From Candidatus Gastranaerophilales bacterium (GTDB lineage: Bacteria; Cyanobacteriota; Vampirovibrionia; Gastranaerophilales; Gastranaerophilaceae), in NCBI GenBank assembly GCA_944322755.1, contig CALUPY010000008.1, positions 1 through 64,000 on the forward strand: DNA of 64,000 bases, given 5' to 3'. The first letter of the stretch is position 1; the number at the start of each line of letters is the position of its first letter. The position numbers were made by a program, and so were the translations under genes. Of the stretch, positions 8,626 to 18,779 are shown one piece after another. The notes beneath the pieces were generated by a model. The model saw nothing but the letters and a program-made list of their open reading frames with translations. It did not search any database and had not been told where the DNA came from.

Positions 8626-9285
8626 TCACCAGTAAGGACATAATTTTAAGTAACGGCAGGTTTTGCATTTTTCACTTTTGTAGCAAAAATAGTTTTCCCC
8701 TGACTCAATTTTGTCAATAAGTCCGAGAATCTTATTTCTGCATTGCATAAAAAGCTCCTCGCTGAATGCAATTTTTATACTGGTTCCGGTATTTAAAAGC
8801 ACATACCTTAAAGAAAACGAATCATAGCTGACCGGAATATGTTTTTGCTTGTAGACTTCATACAATGCACATAAATAAAACATGGTTTGAAAACGCTCAT
8901 TTTCATCAGAAATTTCGCCTGTTTTCCAATCAACTATAACATACTCGCCTTCTGTCTCAAAAAGTGCGTCTATTCGTCCTGTAAGCCGTGCCTGGCCGAA
9001 TTGCACATCGAAAGAGTATTCGCTTTCAAGAAAATGGTATTTTAAAACAGCGGAGTTAAGAAAATGGTGCCATAGAAGTTTGTCGCTTTTATCAAGCTGT
9101 GCAACTATTTTCGAGACATCTTTACCGTTTAGATAGTAGTTTATAAGTGCATGAATTTTCACGCCGGTATCGGTTTTTGCACTTTTTGACTCTGAAAATT
9201 TAAGATTGTCTACATAAATAAACTTGTATTTTTGCGGACATTCTTCAAAAGTTTTCAGCATATTTATGGTATAAGTCTTTTCCAC
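8626..9285 (-). CDS. PD-(D/E)XK exonuclease with Fe-S cluster motif (Cas4/AddB-like)
   Basis: A 219-residue stand-alone nuclease. Catalytic residues fit the RecB/Cas4 family: H45, D106 (GRID), D119 and K121 (VDWKTG). Four cysteines, C16, C207, C210 and C216, match the C...CxxC-x5-C pattern that holds a [4Fe-4S] cluster in Cas4 and AddB. The gene starts 11 bases after the large helicase gene, so the two proteins probably act together as a split AddAB-like end-processing enzyme. No CRISPR array or other cas genes are nearby, so I do not call it Cas4. Confidence 0.85.
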   Translation of the reverse strand: MEKTYTINMLKTFEECPQKYKFIYVDNLKFSESKSAKTDTGVKIHALINYYLNGKDVSKIVAQLDKSDKLLWHHFLNSAVLKYHFLESEYSFDVQFGQARLTGRIDALFETEGEYVIVDWKTGEISDENERFQTMFYLCALYEVYKQKHIPVSYDSFSLRYVLLNTGTSIKIAFSEELFMQCRNKILGLIDKIESGENYFCYKSEKCKTCRYLKLCPYW

Positions 9286-9296
9286 AATTATCTCCT

Positions 9297-12200
9297 TTAA
9301 CAGTGCACCTGCGCAAGTTCGAAAAATAAAGACGGCACTTCTTCTTTAATTTTAGAAAACTTTTTATACTTTCCGGCAGAAGTAATAAAAAGTCCCTGCT
9401 TTGCCCTTGTTATAGCTACATAAAGAAGCCTCATATTTTCTTCTAAAATATTTGTCTTTAGCTCTAATTCGGTTTTCTTTGCATATTCGGGATTAAGTGC
9501 TTTAACACACTCAATAAAGCGTTCCTGTGCTTTGACTTTTACATTTTCCGATTTTAAGGGCAGCACATCCTCAGTCAGCTGCGGAATAAACACATAATCA
9601 AATTCGTCACCCTTAGACTTATGGTAAGTCATCAGCATAATTTTGCCCTTTTCCTCAACAGATTTTTCTTCTCCGAAAAACCGGAATCTGCTCGCTGCCG
9701 CAGGCTTTTTCGAAATTTCTTCCAGCTTTTCTGTCAGATCTGTCTTATACTGATTAGACAATTTTTTAATAAAAATTGAAATCATATAAACGTTTGAAAT
9801 TTCAATATCGGAATTGTAATAATACAAGCCGGATTTTAGCGCAAATTCCCCGGGCTCGAGTTCAGAAGACTCAAGCCAGTAGCCCAAATCCCAGTGCAGC
9901 TGGGTAAGCGCCTCTGATTCAAAAACATCCGGGTCACTTGAAATAAACGGTTCTTTCAAAGCTTCAACAAATTGCCTGTCAGCAGGAGTAAACCGAGCAA
10001 GCCTCTGCTCTGAGAGAATATCAATCATATTCAGCACATTTGCATTATCCCAAGGCGAGCGCACAAACTTCATCAACCCCAGAATCAATCTGAACGCAGG
10101 CTGGCGCTCCAGGGTGTCAGAACGGGTTACGACGTCAAATCCGGAGTCAGACAAAAAACGGGAATACTCTTCAATTTGAAAATTACGCCTTAACAGTATT
10201 GCAATATCTGCATTTCTGTCTTTTGAATATATATCTCTTATTTTTGAAATAATATAGCTGCGTTCATCAGAATAACTTTCAAAATTTTCAAGACGTACAG
10301 CGTCAAGAGAAACCGGATTCTTACCTTCAACCGGAAGCATAACCGTAGGATAAAACGCGTTTTTTAACTCGGGCAAGACTTTAGACGTCGACACAAGAGT
10401 GTTTGCCAGCATATAAATATCCTTTGCACAACGCTGCGAGCACTCCATTTTTACACACTGATTTTTTTCCGCAAAATCCCTGAATCCGCGCATATCAGAG
10501 TTTGTGAAAGTTGTTGTGATTGACTGGTTAATGTCCCCGCAGCGGATAAGATTTCCGTGCCTTTCAGATAGTATATTCAAAAGATTTTGCTGTACTTTTG
10601 AGGAGTCCTGAGCTTCATCCTCAATTATATATTTACATATTGTTTGATAGTGTCTTTTTACGTCCGGATTTTTTTCTAGGAGAATTACAGATAGACGTAA
10701 CATGTCATCATAATCAATAATATTGCGGACTTTTAAAGTCCTGTTATAAACTTTAAAAAGCTGCAGGAAATCTTTGATTTCTTTAAATTTCGGCTGAATC
10801 AGCTTTTTTGCACCAGAGAGCTTTAAAGCAGAGATAGCCTTTTCATATTTGTCATAGTCATCATGATTTAAGCCAAGAAAAGTTATTGATTCCCTTATAA
10901 TTTTTTGGCGCTCGCTCTCGTCGCACACCTCAAAATCAGAGCTTAGACCGATTCTTGAGAAATTGGAATTTTCCTTTATAATTCTCAGGGCCAGACCGTG
11001 AATAGTTGAAATATTCGGAAGCGAATCCGAGTCCGGACAAAGATTTTTTATGCGCTCCTTGAAATTTCTGGCAGCAGAGTCCATGTAAGTCAGCACAAAA
11101 ATATTTTCGGGATTCACGCCCTGATTTATCAGTTTCACAACCAGAGCGAGCAGAATAGTAGTCTTGCCGGCACCGGGAACAGCAGATACTGCGAGTTTAC
11201 CGCCGGTATAAGCAAGCACGGGTTTCTGGTCGTCGCGGGGAACGAAATTAAACCCGACCCGCGTTTTCTTTTCTTCCCGTTCAAAATCCAGAAAATCAAC
11301 TATCCCGCCCTGATTTTCGAGTCCGTTTATATCAAAAAGCGATGAATATGCAAAAATTTTCTCACCAGAGAGCAGTGAAAGCTTTCGAAGTACGCGCTCA
11401 GTCTTTTTGTGCGAAAGTTCAAGATTGTCCTCAAAAGAAAACGAGTCTTTATTCCACGAAGGCTGGAAAACCCAGGAATTGTATATTGTGCCGGTATCCT
11501 CGCGCGTCCAGGCTTCACCGGAAATATCAATCCACAGCTGATATTTTGATTTTATATTTAAATCAATAAGCTTCTGGGCAGTCGCAATACACAGTGCGTC
11601 GGGTTCAACAATCGGCGAATCAGACGGATTTTCCGAAATTATTGTATTTTCCAGCTGAACTATAATATTTCGCTGAAAAGTCTTGTCCGGGGCTTTTTCT
11701 GTGAAAATCGTTTCAAAATCACGAACCTGTTTTATTAAAAAATTAATTTTTGTCACATCCGAAATATCTTTTGTGTTTACGAGCATGCTATATATAGTCT
11801 CAATCTGTTCAGAGAGAAGCATTTTCGAATCTTTTATTTTATTCACCACATCCAATAGAAGCCCATATCTGACGTTATATGACGTGTTATTAAAAGCACC
11901 ACCATCTTTTAAGACGCCATGTGTCTTGTACGCAATTACAGCAGGAAGAGTATCTTTAAAGGGGATTCCGAGAATTGAATGCAAAACCGCTCTGAACTCA
12001 ACCGGTGTAATTTTTCCCTCATAATCAGGATGAGCAAGTTTCAAAACTGTTAAAATATTTTTTACTGTTTTATTTTGTGCAAGTTTTTCACTGCCTGAAA
12101 AAATCTGATATTTCAAATTTTTTGCACCAAAAATCTCCGATGCAAAGAATTTTACTGCGCTGTTTGTCTCTGGAACAGCAATTGCAACATCGTCAGCGGA

Positions 12201-13100
12201 TAATCCGTTTTCTTTTATAAGTACAGATGCTTGCTCGAATGCATTTTTAACCATTTCAACGTACTTTGAACACGAAACATGAGAAACTTTTACACGTGAA
12301 ATATCTATGTCATCAAGAACAGTAATTTCATCCCCGAAAAGCTTCTCAATTCGTTCAGGAATAGTAAAGTCGCCGCATAGAAAACCGGCTCTCGAAACAC
12401 CTGATTTGTCCATGCCCACATACCAGTCGTTTAACGACGGCTTTAAAAATTCAAGCAAATCGAATTCGGCATTTGTGATTTCATCAGCGTCATCAATTAT
12501 CAGATACTTTATATTTTTTAACAAAACAGAGTTTTCTTTAATACTTTTGAAAACTGCGCACTGGCGTATATAATCAAATGCTCTGTATTTTAAAGTAAGC
12601 CGTTTGAATCTGTCGATTGCATTTTTTGCGTCATCAGCAAAGGTTTCACCAAGAATCATCGACCGTCGCAATACGTCCTTATCAGAAAGATTGTTTTGAA
12701 CAATCAACGAATAACGTCTGAATAACTGGTGAAGAAGATTTATTTTTGAATTATAGTCAAGAAATCCTGCCTCTTTCACGCACTGCTTAAACAAAAACTG
12801 AGAGATTTCAAGCCCGGTTAAATTCGGTATAATATAAGAGTTTTCGTCAGGGATTCTGTTTTCGATATCCGGCCAGTCCAGTTTTATTGTGTTATAAACA
12901 AGACCAAAAAACGTGTAAATCTTAGGGTTTTCAAGTACAGGCAGCGAGTCTTTTATTTTTTCTACGAACATCTGTTTTTTATGACGGTTTTGCAAAAGCA
13001 CAAGAATCTGAGGTGCCGGTATACCGCTTCGCACCAGTTCAATGTATTTTTCAGCAAGGATTTCTGACCTGTTTGTTCTTGATGACCCCGTTAAAATCAT
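9297..13100 (-). CDS. double-motor UvrD/AddA-like SF1 helicase
   Basis: A 1267-residue protein with two helicase-like halves. The C-terminal half is an intact UvrD/AddA motor: Walker A VPGAGKTT (about 638-645), STIHGLALRII (motif Ia region), DEAQDSS (motif II, about 829), GDINQSITTTF (motif III) and LLYVAITRAKQGLF (motif VI, about 1230). The N-terminal half begins like a helicase (MILTGSSRTN), but the loop lacks GK[ST]; a YLIIDDADEI segment near 200 resembles a Walker B. This recalls AddB/AddA fused head to tail, with the nuclease supplied by the next gene. Likely role: processing of double-strand DNA ends for recombination. Confidence 0.85.
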   Translation of the reverse strand: MILTGSSRTNRSEILAEKYIELVRSGIPAPQILVLLQNRHKKQMFVEKIKDSLPVLENPKIYTFFGLVYNTIKLDWPDIENRIPDENSYIIPNLTGLEISQFLFKQCVKEAGFLDYNSKINLLHQLFRRYSLIVQNNLSDKDVLRRSMILGETFADDAKNAIDRFKRLTLKYRAFDYIRQCAVFKSIKENSVLLKNIKYLIIDDADEITNAEFDLLEFLKPSLNDWYVGMDKSGVSRAGFLCGDFTIPERIEKLFGDEITVLDDIDISRVKVSHVSCSKYVEMVKNAFEQASVLIKENGLSADDVAIAVPETNSAVKFFASEIFGAKNLKYQIFSGSEKLAQNKTVKNILTVLKLAHPDYEGKITPVEFRAVLHSILGIPFKDTLPAVIAYKTHGVLKDGGAFNNTSYNVRYGLLLDVVNKIKDSKMLLSEQIETIYSMLVNTKDISDVTKINFLIKQVRDFETIFTEKAPDKTFQRNIIVQLENTIISENPSDSPIVEPDALCIATAQKLIDLNIKSKYQLWIDISGEAWTREDTGTIYNSWVFQPSWNKDSFSFEDNLELSHKKTERVLRKLSLLSGEKIFAYSSLFDINGLENQGGIVDFLDFEREEKKTRVGFNFVPRDDQKPVLAYTGGKLAVSAVPGAGKTTILLALVVKLINQGVNPENIFVLTYMDSAARNFKERIKNLCPDSDSLPNISTIHGLALRIIKENSNFSRIGLSSDFEVCDESERQKIIRESITFLGLNHDDYDKYEKAISALKLSGAKKLIQPKFKEIKDFLQLFKVYNRTLKVRNIIDYDDMLRLSVILLEKNPDVKRHYQTICKYIIEDEAQDSSKVQQNLLNILSERHGNLIRCGDINQSITTTFTNSDMRGFRDFAEKNQCVKMECSQRCAKDIYMLANTLVSTSKVLPELKNAFYPTVMLPVEGKNPVSLDAVRLENFESYSDERSYIISKIRDIYSKDRNADIAILLRRNFQIEEYSRFLSDSGFDVVTRSDTLERQPAFRLILGLMKFVRSPWDNANVLNMIDILSEQRLARFTPADRQFVEALKEPFISSDPDVFESEALTQLHWDLGYWLESSELEPGEFALKSGLYYYNSDIEISNVYMISIFIKKLSNQYKTDLTEKLEEISKKPAAASRFRFFGEEKSVEEKGKIMLMTYHKSKGDEFDYVFIPQLTEDVLPLKSENVKVKAQERFIECVKALNPEYAKKTELELKTNILEENMRLLYVAITRAKQGLFITSAGKYKKFSKIKEEVPSLFFELAQVHC

Positions 13101-13614
13101 ACAAATATTTTAACACAGAGAGAGAGAAAAGCTTAGAGAATGTCCGAGAAAAATTCATGATAAGACTCTGCCGAACAAAACAATCCTGTGAATTGTTTTG
13201 TGAGAGATAAATGACGTGAAAGCATTTTTTGATAAAGCGAACACGCACAGCGAAGCGAGCAGTAGTGAGCCTGTCTTTGAAACGCAGTGCAGGTGAGTGT
13301 CACTTTTTCACTATAAGTGAGGACATTTTGAACGAAATCAAAGATTTGACAAAAGAAGTCAATGGTGAGCCGGTGCAGCCTGAGTTACGCGGAACCAGAC
13401 AGACACACAGTGTGAGGCAAAGCCGAGTGCCCATGTGAGCAAAAACCATGCTTTTGGTGAACGTCTGATTTCACGAGAGCCAGCGGCAACTGCGACACTG
13501 GATTATATAATTATCAATTTTTTATCAACAATTTTTCAAACATAATTGAACATAATGGTATATTAATTTTTTTGTTGTAAAATTTTTATATAAGCAGTCT
13601 TAGAGGAAATTATC
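13101..13614. other. repeat-rich intergenic region before alaS
   Basis: The 514 bases hold no convincing gene. An open frame at 13229-13438 runs through sequence that also occurs, degenerate, at 162-238, 2778-2818 and 8542-8600, so I treat it as repeat DNA. The last 100 bases are AT-rich and should carry the alaS promoter; AGAGGAAA just upstream of 13615 is the ribosome site. I see no T-box-like specifier or terminator. Confidence 0.5.
13450..13508. repeat. intergenic repeat copy
   Basis: A 59-base block matching 8542-8600 with 7 mismatches and no gaps. The sequence upstream of it (13405-13449) also matches 162-205, including the shared GAGGCAAAGCCGAG core. It lies about 100 bases upstream of alaS. 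Confidence 0.7.
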
Positions 13615-16287
13615 ATGTCTGAAATAACAAAACAAAATGTACTTACAGGCGCTGAGATTAGAGAAGCGTTTTTGAAATTTTTTGAAGAAAAACACCAGTC
13701 AACAAGAGTTGCAAGCTCGAGCCTCGTTCCGGACAATCCGACGGTTCTCCTGACTACAGCAGGCATGCTCCAGTTTGTACCATATTTTCTGGGCTATGAA
13801 GAGTGCCCGTATGACCCTAAAAGAATAACAACCTGCCAGAAATGCGCAAGAGCTGGCGGAAAGGATTCAGACATTGAAAACGTCGGCAGAACTCCGAGAC
13901 ATCACACATTCTTTGAAATGCTCGGCAATTTCAGTTTCGGCGATTATTACAAAAAAGACGTTATTCCCTGGGCATGGGATTTTGTCACAAACTATCTTAA
14001 ACTCGACAAAAACAGACTTTACGTAACAATATATGAAACAGACGACGAGGCCTTTGACATCTGGACAAAGGACGTTGGCGTGCCTGCAGAAAGAATTTTC
14101 AGAAAAGGCAAAAAGGACAATTTCTGGGGGCCTGTTTCAGACGTTGGTTCCTGCGGCCCTTGCTCCGAAATACATTATGACCTCGGAGAAGAGCTGAAAT
14201 GTTCTGACAACTGCTCTGTTGCTACCTGTGAATGTGACAGATGGGTCGAAATATGGAATCTGGTTTTCACTGAACTTTTTAAAGACAAAGACGGAAACTA
14301 CACCCCGCTTGAAAAGAAAAATGTGGATACAGGCATGGGGCTCGAGCGTATAACGATGGTTGTTCAAGGCAAAACATCGACTTTTGAAACAGACCTTCTT
14401 ATGCCTATCCTTAATCAGGTTTGCGAAATGTCGGGTAAAAAGTACAAAGACAACGAAAAAACAGACATTTCACTGAGAATTATTACAGACCATGCCCGCT
14501 GCGTGACATTTATGATTTCAGACGGAATCCTACCCGGCAATGAGGGTCGAAATTATGTTCTGAGAATGATTCTGAGACGTGCACTCAGACACGGAAAAAT
14601 GCTCGGACTCGAGCTTCCGTTCCTGCACAAGCTTGTTGATGTTGTGGTTGACAATTACAAAGAAGCATACTCCGAGCTTGAAACAAATTGCGCAAAAATC
14701 AAAGCTATTATCAAAAAAGAAGAAGAAAAATTTAAACAAACTCTCGACAGAGGACAGAAACTTCTCGATGATGTCATGGAAACAGCAAAAAATTCAACAA
14801 AAACAATTTCAGGCGAAGACGCATTCAAACTCTATGACACATACGGTTTTCCGCTTGAGCTTACTGTTGAAATTGCAGAAGAAAACGGCTTAACAGTCGA
14901 CAAAGACGGATTCGCGCAACAGATGAAAGAGCAGAAAGAGCGTGCAAAAGCTGCTGCGCAAAAAATTATTTTAACTGATGACCTTGTATACATTGACATT
15001 GAAAAACAGCACGGTGAAACAGAATTTATCGGTTATACAGACAGCTCTTCCAAATCAAAAGTTGTATCAATGGTGTCTGATACAAAAATCATTGACTCGG
15101 CAGATGAAGGTGAGACTGTAGACATAATTCTTGATAAAACTCCGTTCTATGCTGAATCAGGCGGTCAGGTCGGCGATACAGGGATTATCCTGGGCAAAAA
15201 CTTGAAAGCAGAAGTTTTGAACACCTTTAAAGTTGACAAACTCTGGGCGCACAGAGTTAGAATCCTTGATGGCGACGTAAAAACAGGAGACACCGTAATA
15301 GCGGAAATAGATACTGAAAGAAGAAAGCAGATAACCGCTCATCATACGAATGCCCACCTTCTGCAGGCTGCGCTTATAAGAGTTCTCGGAAACGAAGTCA
15401 AACAGGCCGGTTCGCAGGTCGAGCCGGACAAAACAAGATTCGACTTTTCTTTTAACCGGGCAATGACAAAGTCCGAAATCGAGCAGGTTGAAGAAATAAT
15501 GAACGAGTGGATTTCAGAAGGCATAGAGCGCACTACGGAAGTTATGGACACGGAAGAAGCACAAAAAACGGGTGCAATGGCATTGTTCGGCGAGAAATAC
15601 GGCGATAAAGTACGTGTTGTTTCTGTCGGAAATGTGTCTAAAGAACTCTGCGGCGGTACGCACGTAAACAATACATCAGAAATCAGACTGGCTAAAATTG
15701 TGTCAGAATCCGCAATTTCTGCAGGTTCTCGCCGTATAGAGGCAGTATGTTCCGATGCTGCTTTTAAATACCTTAATGAAAAAGCTGAAGAAATCGACAG
15801 ACTTGCACACAGGTTTAAATCAAAACCATCGGAAGTTGAAGAACGTGTTGAAAAACTCGTTGATGAAAACAAAGCTCTGAACAAAAAAATCGAAGAGCTG
15901 CAGCAGCTTGCCGCAAAAGCCAGATACTCCACTATTGCAAGCAAGTCACAGGTTGTAAACGGCGGAAAATTCGTTATCTCAAAAATCGAAGATTTTGAAC
16001 CGGCAATGATAAAAACTGCGGTGGATATGCTCTCAGACAGCCTGAAAGAGTGCATAATTGTTCTTGTTTCGGTCAAAAAAGACGGACTTTTTGCAATGGT
16101 TAAAGTTTCTGATAATTTTGTTCAAAAAGGAATAAATGCAGGAAAAATCGTCGCAGAAATTACATCAGCTTGCGGCGGCAAAGGCGGAGGAAGACCGAAT
16201 TTTGCTCAAGGCGCTGCAAAAGACCCGTCAAAACTCGATACAATTCTTGCAAAAGTTGAAGCAGATATCAAAAATCAGCTGAAATAA
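13615..16287 (+). CDS. alaS: alanyl-tRNA synthetase
   Basis: Charges tRNA-Ala. The full 890-residue protein starts near EIREAFLKFFEEKHQ, the usual N-terminus. The class II catalytic core has TTAGMLQFVPYF and RTPRHHTFFEMLGNFSFGDY (motif 2 area) in the first 100 residues and GMGLERI (motif 3) near 242. The editing domain carries the zinc-binding HHTNAH (about 581-586) and CGGTHV (about 680). A coiled coil and the C-Ala domain with GGKGGGRPNFAQG (about 859-871) close the protein. Domain order is complete. Ribosome site AGAGGAAA lies 6 bases upstream. Confidence 0.98.
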   Translation: MSEITKQNVLTGAEIREAFLKFFEEKHQSTRVASSSLVPDNPTVLLTTAGMLQFVPYFLGYEECPYDPKRITTCQKCARAGGKDSDIENVGRTPRHHTFFEMLGNFSFGDYYKKDVIPWAWDFVTNYLKLDKNRLYVTIYETDDEAFDIWTKDVGVPAERIFRKGKKDNFWGPVSDVGSCGPCSEIHYDLGEELKCSDNCSVATCECDRWVEIWNLVFTELFKDKDGNYTPLEKKNVDTGMGLERITMVVQGKTSTFETDLLMPILNQVCEMSGKKYKDNEKTDISLRIITDHARCVTFMISDGILPGNEGRNYVLRMILRRALRHGKMLGLELPFLHKLVDVVVDNYKEAYSELETNCAKIKAIIKKEEEKFKQTLDRGQKLLDDVMETAKNSTKTISGEDAFKLYDTYGFPLELTVEIAEENGLTVDKDGFAQQMKEQKERAKAAAQKIILTDDLVYIDIEKQHGETEFIGYTDSSSKSKVVSMVSDTKIIDSADEGETVDIILDKTPFYAESGGQVGDTGIILGKNLKAEVLNTFKVDKLWAHRVRILDGDVKTGDTVIAEIDTERRKQITAHHTNAHLLQAALIRVLGNEVKQAGSQVEPDKTRFDFSFNRAMTKSEIEQVEEIMNEWISEGIERTTEVMDTEEAQKTGAMALFGEKYGDKVRVVSVGNVSKELCGGTHVNNTSEIRLAKIVSESAISAGSRRIEAVCSDAAFKYLNEKAEEIDRLAHRFKSKPSEVEERVEKLVDENKALNKKIEELQQLAAKARYSTIASKSQVVNGGKFVISKIEDFEPAMIKTAVDMLSDSLKECIIVLVSVKKDGLFAMVKVSDNFVQKGINAGKIVAEITSACGGKGGGRPNFAQGAAKDPSKLDTILAKVEADIKNQLK

Positions 16288-16335
16288 GCCGCTGAACATC
16301 TTCACTTTACATATTAAAACAGAGAGGAGCATAAC

Positions 16336-17601
16336 ATGCCAAGACCGATGACAATTACCGAAAAAATATTTGCGGCACATGCCGGACTTGATGAAGTAAA
16401 AGCAGGCGACCTTATCACGGCAAAAGTGGATGTCACGCTTGCAAACGACATTACAGGCCCTGTTGCAATCAAAGAATTTCGAAAAATCGGTGTTTCAAAG
16501 GTTTTTGACAAAGACCGCGTTATGTTTGTGCCTGACCACTTTGTTCCGAACAAAGACATAAAATCAGCAGAACAGGTCAAAATGATTAGAGAGTTTGCCC
16601 GCGAACAGGGACTGACAAACTTCTTTGAAGTCGGAAGAATGGGAATTGAACACGCATTGCTTCCGGAAAAAGGACTTGTTACAGCAGGCGACCTTGTGAT
16701 AGGCGCAGACTCCCATACCTGCACATACGGCGCTCTTGGCGCATTTTCTACAGGTGTGGGCTCAACTGACCTTGCCTGTGCAATGGCGTCGGGTGAAACC
16801 TGGTTTAAAGTTCCTTCCGCAATTAAGGTGGAATTCACGGGCAAGCTCAACAAATGGGTTTGTGCAAAAGATTTAATCCTCCATCTAATCGGTGATATAG
16901 GGGTAGACGGTGCGCTCTACAAAACCATTGAAGTTGGAGGAAATGTCATTGAAGAAATGGATATGGACGGCAGATTTACGTTCTGCAATATGGCAATAGA
17001 AGCAGGAGCCAAAAACGGAATAATCGTTCCTGACAAAATTACCGAAGAATATTTGAAAAACCGCTCTGTTCGTCCGCCGAAATTTTACACCTCCGATGCG
17101 GACGCAGAGTATGAAAGAGTTATCAGATACGATGTGTCGGATATTGAGCCGACCGTTGCTTTTCCGCACCTGCCCGAAAATACAAAACCTATTTCACAGG
17201 CAAGCGGCATAAAAATTGACCAGTCAGTAATCGGAAGCTGTACGAACGGCAGACTCTCCGACCTGAAAGTAACAGCAGAAATCCTGAAAGGCAGAAAGGT
17301 TCATCCGGATGTGCGCCTGATTGTGTTCCCCGGCACACAAAAAATCTACCTCGACGCAATAGAAAAAGGATATATTCAGACTATTGTCGAGGCTGGCGGC
17401 GCTGTTTCGACTCCTACCTGCGGCCCATGCCTCGGCGGGCATGCCGGAATTCTCGCTGCGGGAGAACGGGCAATATCAACAACAAACAGAAATTTTGTCG
17501 GCAGAATGGGACACGTTGACAGCGAAGTTTATCTGGCTTCTCCCGCCATAGCAGCTGCCAGCGCTGTAGCCGGAAAAATTTCATCTCCCGATGAATTATA
17601 A
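16336..17601 (+). CDS. leuC: 3-isopropylmalate dehydratase large subunit
   Basis: LeuC with LeuD isomerises 2- to 3-isopropylmalate in leucine synthesis. At 421 residues it is the shorter LeuC/HacA-like form found in archaea and many anaerobes. The [4Fe-4S] ligands are expected at the Cys of GSCTNGR (about 300) and the two Cys of [13 protein letters not shown] (about 360 and 363). [13 protein letters not shown] (about 130-142) is the substrate-binding block. A related homoaconitase role cannot be excluded from sequence alone. The partner leuD is about 17 kb away (34809-35309) rather than adjacent. Confidence 0.93.
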   Translation: MPRPMTITEKIFAAHAGLDEVKAGDLITAKVDVTLANDITGPVAIKEFRKIGVSKVFDKDRVMFVPDHFVPNKDIKSAEQVKMIREFAREQGLTNFFEVGRMGIEHALLPEKGLVTAGDLVIGADSHTCTYGALGAFSTGVGSTDLACAMASGETWFKVPSAIKVEFTGKLNKWVCAKDLILHLIGDIGVDGALYKTIEVGGNVIEEMDMDGRFTFCNMAIEAGAKNGIIVPDKITEEYLKNRSVRPPKFYTSDADAEYERVIRYDVSDIEPTVAFPHLPENTKPISQASGIKIDQSVIGSCTNGRLSDLKVTAEILKGRKVHPDVRLIVFPGTQKIYLDAIEKGYIQTIVEAGGAVSTPTCGPCLGGHAGILAAGERAISTTNRNFVGRMGHVDSEVYLASPAIAAASAVAGKISSPDEL

Positions 17602-17614
17602 AAACTTTTCAATT

Positions 17615-17640
17615 TGCGCCTGAAACAGGCGCATTTATTT
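17615..17640 (+). terminator. terminator after leuC
   Basis: TGCGCCT and AGGCGCA pair across a five-base loop and are followed by TTTATTTT. It is 13 bases past the leuC stop and separates leuC from asd. Confidence 0.85.
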
Positions 17641-17735
17641 TATCAGGAGAGCATAATTCTGGTGCGTTGTTTTTTTTGTATTATAATAAAACTGTAAAAA
17701 TTGAAAAATCAAATACATAGCGTGAGGAACGGAAG

Positions 17736-18752
17736 ATGAGAAAACCGAATATAGCAGTTCTTGGTGCAACAGGAGTTGTGGGCAGAGAAATATTGAAAAT
17801 ACTTGCGGAAAATAAAGTTCCGTACAATGAAATAAAATTTCTTGCCAGTGCAAAAAGCGCCGGTAAAAAAATCAAATTTGAAGGCAGAGACTACACAATC
17901 ATTGAAGCTACACCGGACGCTTTTGAGGGTGTCAACATCGTACTCGCCTCAGCCGGAGGGTCAACATCTCTGAAACTCGCACCGGAAGCAGTAAAACGCG
18001 GTGCCGTATATATCGACAACTCCAGTGCCTTCCGCATGGATAAGGATGTTCCGCTTGTTATTGCGGGTGTAAATGATGATGACTTAAAAAAACATCACGG
18101 CATTATTGCAAACCCTAACTGCTCTACTTCCCAGCTAATGCTTGTTCTGAAACCGCTTCATGACTACGCAAAAATCAAAAGAATGGTTGTAAGCACATAT
18201 CAGGCAGTATCAGGCGCAGGTCTCGCCGCAATAAACGAGCTTAGAGAAAATACCATTGCAGAAAACGATGGAAAAAGTTTTGAAAATGTTAAATTTAAAA
18301 AACCGATTGCTTATAACGTAATTCCGCAAATAGACGTGTTCTGCGACAACGGTTACACAAAAGAAGAAATGAAAGTAACCAACGAAACAAAAAAAATCCT
18401 TCATCTTGACGAAGATACAAGAATCGCCTGTACAGCAGTAAGAGTGCCTGTTTTCCACGGACACTCGGAGGCTGTTAATATAGAATTTGAGAAAGCAATA
18501 ACACCCGAAAAAGCGCGTGAACTTCTTGAACATGCGTGGGGAGTTGAAGTTGTGGACGATATTGAAAATTATGTTTACCCGACCCCGAGAGATGCTGCCG
18601 GCAAAAACCCTGTGTACGTCGGAAGAATAAGAAAAGACCTTGTTTTTGATAACGGCATTGCTCTCTGGTGTGTTGCTGACAACATTCGAATCGGCGCTGC
18701 CCTCAACACGGTAAGACTTGCCGAAAAAGTTATTGAAATGCAGTTATTTTAG
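17736..18752 (+). CDS. asd: aspartate-semialdehyde dehydrogenase
   Basis: Reduces aspartyl phosphate to aspartate semialdehyde for lysine, threonine, methionine and diaminopimelate synthesis. The N-terminal NADP-binding motif is GATGVVG (about residues 9-15). The catalytic Cys lies in NPNCSTSQL near residue 129, and the VFHGHSEAV segment holds the later catalytic His. The length of 338 residues is typical. queA begins 27 bases downstream. Confidence 0.96.
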   Translation: MRKPNIAVLGATGVVGREILKILAENKVPYNEIKFLASAKSAGKKIKFEGRDYTIIEATPDAFEGVNIVLASAGGSTSLKLAPEAVKRGAVYIDNSSAFRMDKDVPLVIAGVNDDDLKKHHGIIANPNCSTSQLMLVLKPLHDYAKIKRMVVSTYQAVSGAGLAAINELRENTIAENDGKSFENVKFKKPIAYNVIPQIDVFCDNGYTKEEMKVTNETKKILHLDEDTRIACTAVRVPVFHGHSEAVNIEFEKAITPEKARELLEHAWGVEVVDDIENYVYPTPRDAAGKNPVYVGRIRKDLVFDNGIALWCVADNIRIGAALNTVRLAEKVIEMQLF

Positions 18753-18779
18753 TGCGGTGAACTCCGCCGGAGCCGGAAA

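Noticed and set aside
8626-9285. Cas4
   Set aside because: The nuclease motifs and cysteines fit Cas4, but the gene is coupled to an AddA-like helicase and no CRISPR genes are present.
13229-13438. 69-codon open frame before alaS
   Set aside because: It overlaps repeat DNA that is degenerate at other sites in the window and has no ribosome site.
13500-13614. T-box riboswitch before alaS
   Set aside because: No T-box sequence, specifier loop or terminator/antiterminator is visible in the 100-base leader.
15342-16076. 244-codon open frame on the minus strand
   Set aside because: Antisense to alaS, Ser-rich and without recognisable features.
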